The notes beneath the pieces were generated by a model. It was not told where the DNA came from. It saw only the letters and a program-made list of their open reading frames with translations, and ran no database searches. From assembly GCF_030463565.1 (NCBI RefSeq), contig NC_134654.1, forward strand, positions 15,144,202-15,208,201: 64,000 nucleotides of DNA. Direction: 5' to 3'. The DNA comes from Pelecanus crispus (lineage: Eukaryota > Chordata > Aves > Pelecaniformes > Pelecanidae). Positions 58,756 through 64,000 of the stretch are shown here, one piece after another. Within the stretch, counting starts at the first letter, position 1, and the number at the start of each line of letters is the position of its first letter. Position numbers and translations under genes: made by a program.

Positions 58756-59991
58756 ATTTGATTTAAAATTAATTTAATTTTAATTGATGGGCTATCAAGA
58801 AACTACAGGTGCCACTTCCAGGAAGATCAGCCTGGACTTCACGACTGATAAGATTGTGAACCAGGGGAGATCCCAGACAGAGCTGGGGTGGATGCAGGAA
58901 CTCACAGAGCTGCACAAACCTATAAGGGGACGTGCAGGGGAAGAGGGAGCAGGGAGGAACAAAGAGGAGGATAAACAGAAAAGGGTATAAGGGGATGGCT
59001 GCATGTAAAATGGGGCCAGTCAGTGCTCTTGTCTAGCTGAGCCTTGCACCTGATCACCACAGTCAGTCCTGTCTTCTTACATCTTTTTATTAAATATTTT
59101 CTTGACTATCTCTTTGTGTAATCTCACTCTCTATCCCATGTATGCCAGCTACTGGTGAGGTGCCTGTATGTGTATGAGTAAAAATTAGTGTCAGCTACTG
59201 GAGTCAGTCTGGGGGCACCCCTGGCCTGTGCTGGCAGCTGCTGGAGCCAGTGGGGTCTCAGCATCAGCTATTGGAGTGGGGGTTTTTAGCTTCCAGCCAC
59301 TTGGGTGGGAATGGTGTGTGTTCCCAAAACCAGCTACTGGGGGGACACCAGGGTGAGCGAGAGGCTCAGTGCTGGCAGCTGGAGTGGGACCAGAATGAAC
59401 AACCTGTTCACATGCCTGGTGCTGGCTGCTGGGGGGAGCTGAGCATCTGTGTCTTCCCCAGTCCTGGTGTGCATGGTGTGTGCATGTGCATTCACCAACA
59501 AACTAAGTTGGATCAGCTGGTCAGTAGGGGGACCTCAGGTCCAGGCTAGGGTATCAGGCAGGTGGGAGATTCGTGGTGGTATGCCCAGGGGGACTTGTGA
59601 ATGTGGGGTGTCCTTGGCATAAGTGTGTGAGTGCTGCATGTTTGTGAGCATCAAGCAGGACCAGCTGGCAAATAGGTAACTGTGGGGCAGGTCAGAGGGC
59701 TGGGGTGCAAGCAGGGGTGCTGGGTGGACAGAGAGGCTGTGCTGGACTCGAGGGAACTGCAAATGTGCATGTGCTTGTGAACCTGGTCAGTATGTATGTG
59801 TGCCTGCACTAGTGACCTCCTGTCTCTGCTAATCCCAGAGGAGGAGGGGATGTGTCTGTCTGTGCTAGTGTGATGTGGGTCCTGTAGATGGCACCCTGTG
59901 TGGGTGCTGTTGATGGCAGCACCTTGGCTGTGGCAACCTCTGTGACCACCTGTGTTGGTATCCTCTGTGTGTGTGTTTGTGTCTGTGTGTG
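58756..59991. other. TG-rich intergenic DNA, no exons
   Basis: It starts with 'tttaatttgatttaaaatta' low-complexity sequence. Later it has TG-rich, minisatellite-like stretches with 'gctactggagtcagt' variants (59140-59340) and (TG)n at 59960-59995. No myosin exon upstream of exon 33 was found on the plus strand. Confidence 0.5.
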
Positions 59992-60783
59992 TGTCTGCCA
60001 CGACCCAAACCGGACTGTCCAGAGAGATCGTGGAGGTTCTGTGATTCCCTTGGGCTAAATTAAGGTGAAACAACACCAGATGACCAATTAAGCACTTTAT
60101 TGACAGTAAACACCAACCTGAACTTGGAAAGCATGACGATATGCAGGGGATAAGGGGGACCCTCCCGTTGAGTCATGAGGTTCAGAATAGATCCCCTTGC
60201 TTTCTAAACTCCTTTCCAGAGAGGAGTGTAGGTGTGGCTAGGTCTAATCTTAGTCTCAGACTTGGTCAACAATTTATGTGAATAAGGAGGCAACCCAAAC
60301 CAGGAAAGCACCACGATAAGCAATGTGGGTTCTAATCCAAATGCTTATAAAAGGAAAGGAAAAGGAAGGAAGAGGAGAGAGAAAGAGATATCACCACCCT
60401 TGGATCCTGCAATGTTGATGATAAACGTGGTAGTCCTGCGGTGGTGGGTATGCTGCTCCCGGAGTGCAGCCAGCAGCGCCAGCAGCGGGTGCAGGGAGGC
60501 TGGTCTGGAGCAGAGGAAGCAACAGTGCGGTGTCCTCCAGTGGTGGGGGTGCACCACGTAGGTCCTCGAATTGTGTCTTTTATAGGCCAGTCCCTGCCTC
60601 TAGTCTCCCCCACCTTGAGGCTTATTCCAGAATGTTCTCCATCTTCTGCGCAGGTGCCACTGTATGTGGGGGATGGTCATGAGGGGTCTTTTGGGGGTCT
60701 TTCAGGTAGTTGTGAGCCCCTTCCTCAAATGAACTCTGCATAACCTTTGACCATCAGAGGGCAGAACTTCGAGTCCTCCGACA
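59992..60783 (-). mobile_element. Solo LTR of a second ERV family
   Basis: The 792-bp element begins TGTCTGCC and ends TCCGACA on the plus strand, so it has TGTC...GACA ends. On the minus strand it shows TATAAAA (60578-60584) and AATAAA (60096-60101) at LTR-like positions (U3 about 200 bp, polyadenylation signal about 100 bp from the end). It is unrelated to the three ERVL-like LTRs. No internal viral genes and no clear target duplication (tgtgtg / tgcctc) are present. It ends 81 bp before the first exon of the plus-strand myosin fragment. Confidence 0.78.
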
Positions 60784-60864
60784 TGCCTCCTGGCTCCGTG
60801 CCAACACTACACTTATGGGCTTCTCACCTATGGTGCTAACCAGACCAGGTCTTTGTTCCCACAG

Positions 60865-63763
<2,899 letters not shown>

Positions 63764-64000
63764 TGAACCCTTAACTTTTTTGTCTTTTTCTTGCTCTGCA
63801 CTCAGCTCTTCTAGCTGAACAGCTCAGGGATCTAGAGGGGTGTAGAATACATTTTCTGTGAGCATTATTGCATCACTGAGAAAAGCAGTGAAGGCTCAGG
63901 TCAACAGAGTGGGAGTGGGTGTCTGCTTCCTTTCACTGTCTTTATTTCATATTTCTGCCTATCAGAAAAAAGAATTACCTTCAAAAATTGTAATACATAA

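Overview
The window is from a bird, most likely a neoavian. It carries several CR1 LINE copies of avian type, including a full-length copy with the 3' tail repeat ATTCTATG. It also carries avian ERV-type solo LTRs with 5-bp target duplications, and the conserved vertebrate order GAS7 - MYH13 - fast skeletal myosin cluster.

Left part (1-18 kb): the minus strand carries the first coding exon of GAS7, an SH3 domain at 4644-4826, inside a CpG island. Sequence to its left is GAS7 intron 1. To its right, upstream of the gene, lie a purine-rich tract and about 3 kb of degenerate TG/CA minisatellite. A 5'-truncated CR1 follows. Three related solo LTRs lie at 2.9, 10.0 and 11.6 kb. The rest up to 17.8 kb is mostly unrecognised intergenic DNA with old CR1 remnants.

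Middle (17.8-23.3 kb): a second CpG-rich block with no recognisable gene, then a C-rich minisatellite, then a full-length plus-strand CR1. Both CR1 ORFs are open, but residues at catalytic positions are changed.

Right part (24.7-57 kb): a minus-strand sarcomeric myosin heavy chain. Its sequence and its position beside GAS7 identify it as the MYH13 orthologue. Exons 3 to 36 can be followed one by one at family lengths, but the gene looks dead. It has in-frame stops in exons 3 and 5, a broken splice donor after exon 5, frameshifts in exons 9, 10, 12, 27 and 31, a stop formed at the exon 32/33 junction, and no visible exons 37 to the end. A TATA-like promoter and first exon are visible near 57.0 kb.

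Far right (58-64 kb): a minus-strand CR1, a TG-rich tract and a different LTR (59992-60783). From 60865 a second myosin heavy chain follows on the plus strand. It is represented only by rod exons 33 to 39, all intact, and runs towards the window edge. Its 5' two thirds is absent, and its orientation is opposite to MYH13 and to the usual cluster order. This is either a real inversion or truncation, or a scaffold error.

Exon numbers follow the myosin family convention: two non-coding exons first, start codon in exon 3. GAS7 is a cytoskeletal adaptor. MYH13 encodes a superfast-muscle motor, and the plus-strand fragment encodes part of a fast skeletal myosin tail.
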